DNA of 41,726 bases from Desulfobulbaceae bacterium (lineage in GTDB: Bacteria; Desulfobacterota; Desulfobulbia; Desulfobulbales; Desulfocapsaceae), in assembly GCA_031287565.1 (NCBI GenBank), contig JAITSS010000026.1:1-41726 (forward strand). The letters are read 5' to 3'. Shown here one piece after another: positions 41,618 to 41,726 of this stretch. How positions within the stretch are numbered: the first letter of the stretch is position 1; every line of letters begins with the position of its first letter. A program made the translations under genes and the position numbers. The notes below the pieces were generated by a model that searched no databases, was not told the origin of the DNA, and saw only the letters and a list, made by a program, of their open reading frames with translations.

Positions 41618-41726
41618 CTACACAAGTCTTTCCGCAAGAGCGGGTATATTTTCTAGGATGTTCTGTTTGAACTGGGATATTTTTGTTAGGTCGTAGTCCA
41701 TGAAGGCCAAAAAATCGTAAATTTGC
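41618..41726 (-). CDS. 3' end of an unidentified gene running in from the right edge
   Basis: The minus strand is open from the window edge to a TAG at 41618-41620, giving 35 C-terminal residues: QIYDFLAFMDYDLTKISQFK then QNILENIPALAERLV. The sequence is amphipathic and protein-like, with a helical leucine pattern. Too short to assign; an internal ATG (MDYDLTKISQ) could also start a tiny 27-residue frame, but the open sequence continues upstream of it. Confidence 0.45.
   Translation of the reverse strand, partial: QIYDFLAFMDYDLTKISQFKQNILENIPALAERLV

Overview
The window is a chromosomal segment of a Gram-negative bacterium, most likely a proteobacterium. Supporting genes are lipoproteins, a type IV pilus alignment and secretin cluster, a TRAP carboxylate transporter, and a GlcNAc-type PTS with a fused EIIA-HPr-EI. 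REPIN-type palindromic repeats are frequent. Alphaproteobacteria is my guess, but nothing here settles the class. No rRNA or tRNA gene was recognised.

Layout. 1-722: a decayed HI1419/HI1420-type toxin-antitoxin pair. 732-6333: a polytopic membrane protein, glmS on the minus strand, a Sel1-repeat lipoprotein and a CsgG-like lipoprotein. 6340-7653: a repeat-dense region with processing-type hairpins, REPIN elements, and a CRISPR-like array of five 36-bp repeats with three more copies upstream and no cas genes. 7866-18291: a minus-strand accessory island. 18569-23260: a branched-chain amino-acid-type ABC transporter (livH, livM, a fused livG-livF, and an AT-rich binding protein). 23570-26393: TRAP transporter dctPQM. 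26701-34817: pilM-N-O-P, an AMIN/STN/TPR protein, a separate secretin lipoprotein and a CsgG/LpoB-like lipoprotein, closed by a strong terminator. 34950-37012: a membrane protein and an MFS efflux protein. 37151-41507: the PTS operon. The right edge carries the 3' end of another minus-strand gene.

The most interesting part is the island at 7866-18291. It encodes, in order of transcription: a large protein with a methyltransferase-like N-terminus and a soluble histidine-kinase-like C-terminus; a large protein with a receiver (REC) domain; a protein with four C-terminal membrane spans; then, after a repeat element, a coiled-coil protein, a protein with two membrane spans and a small soluble protein. 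My inference is a phosphorelay that controls a membrane-located output, possibly a defence or conflict system. The kinase gene has a sharp base-composition break near 16300, exactly at the boundary between the sensor half and the kinase core. Its junction with the receiver gene carries a 37-bp direct repeat that looks like a frameshifting scar in a once-fused gene.

The housekeeping parts connect through amino sugars: GlmS makes glucosamine-6-phosphate, while the PTS operon imports and phosphorylates (probably) N-acetylglucosamine. The pil cluster forms the inner-membrane alignment complex and outer-membrane pore of a type IV pilus; the pilin, ATPase and PilC genes lie elsewhere.
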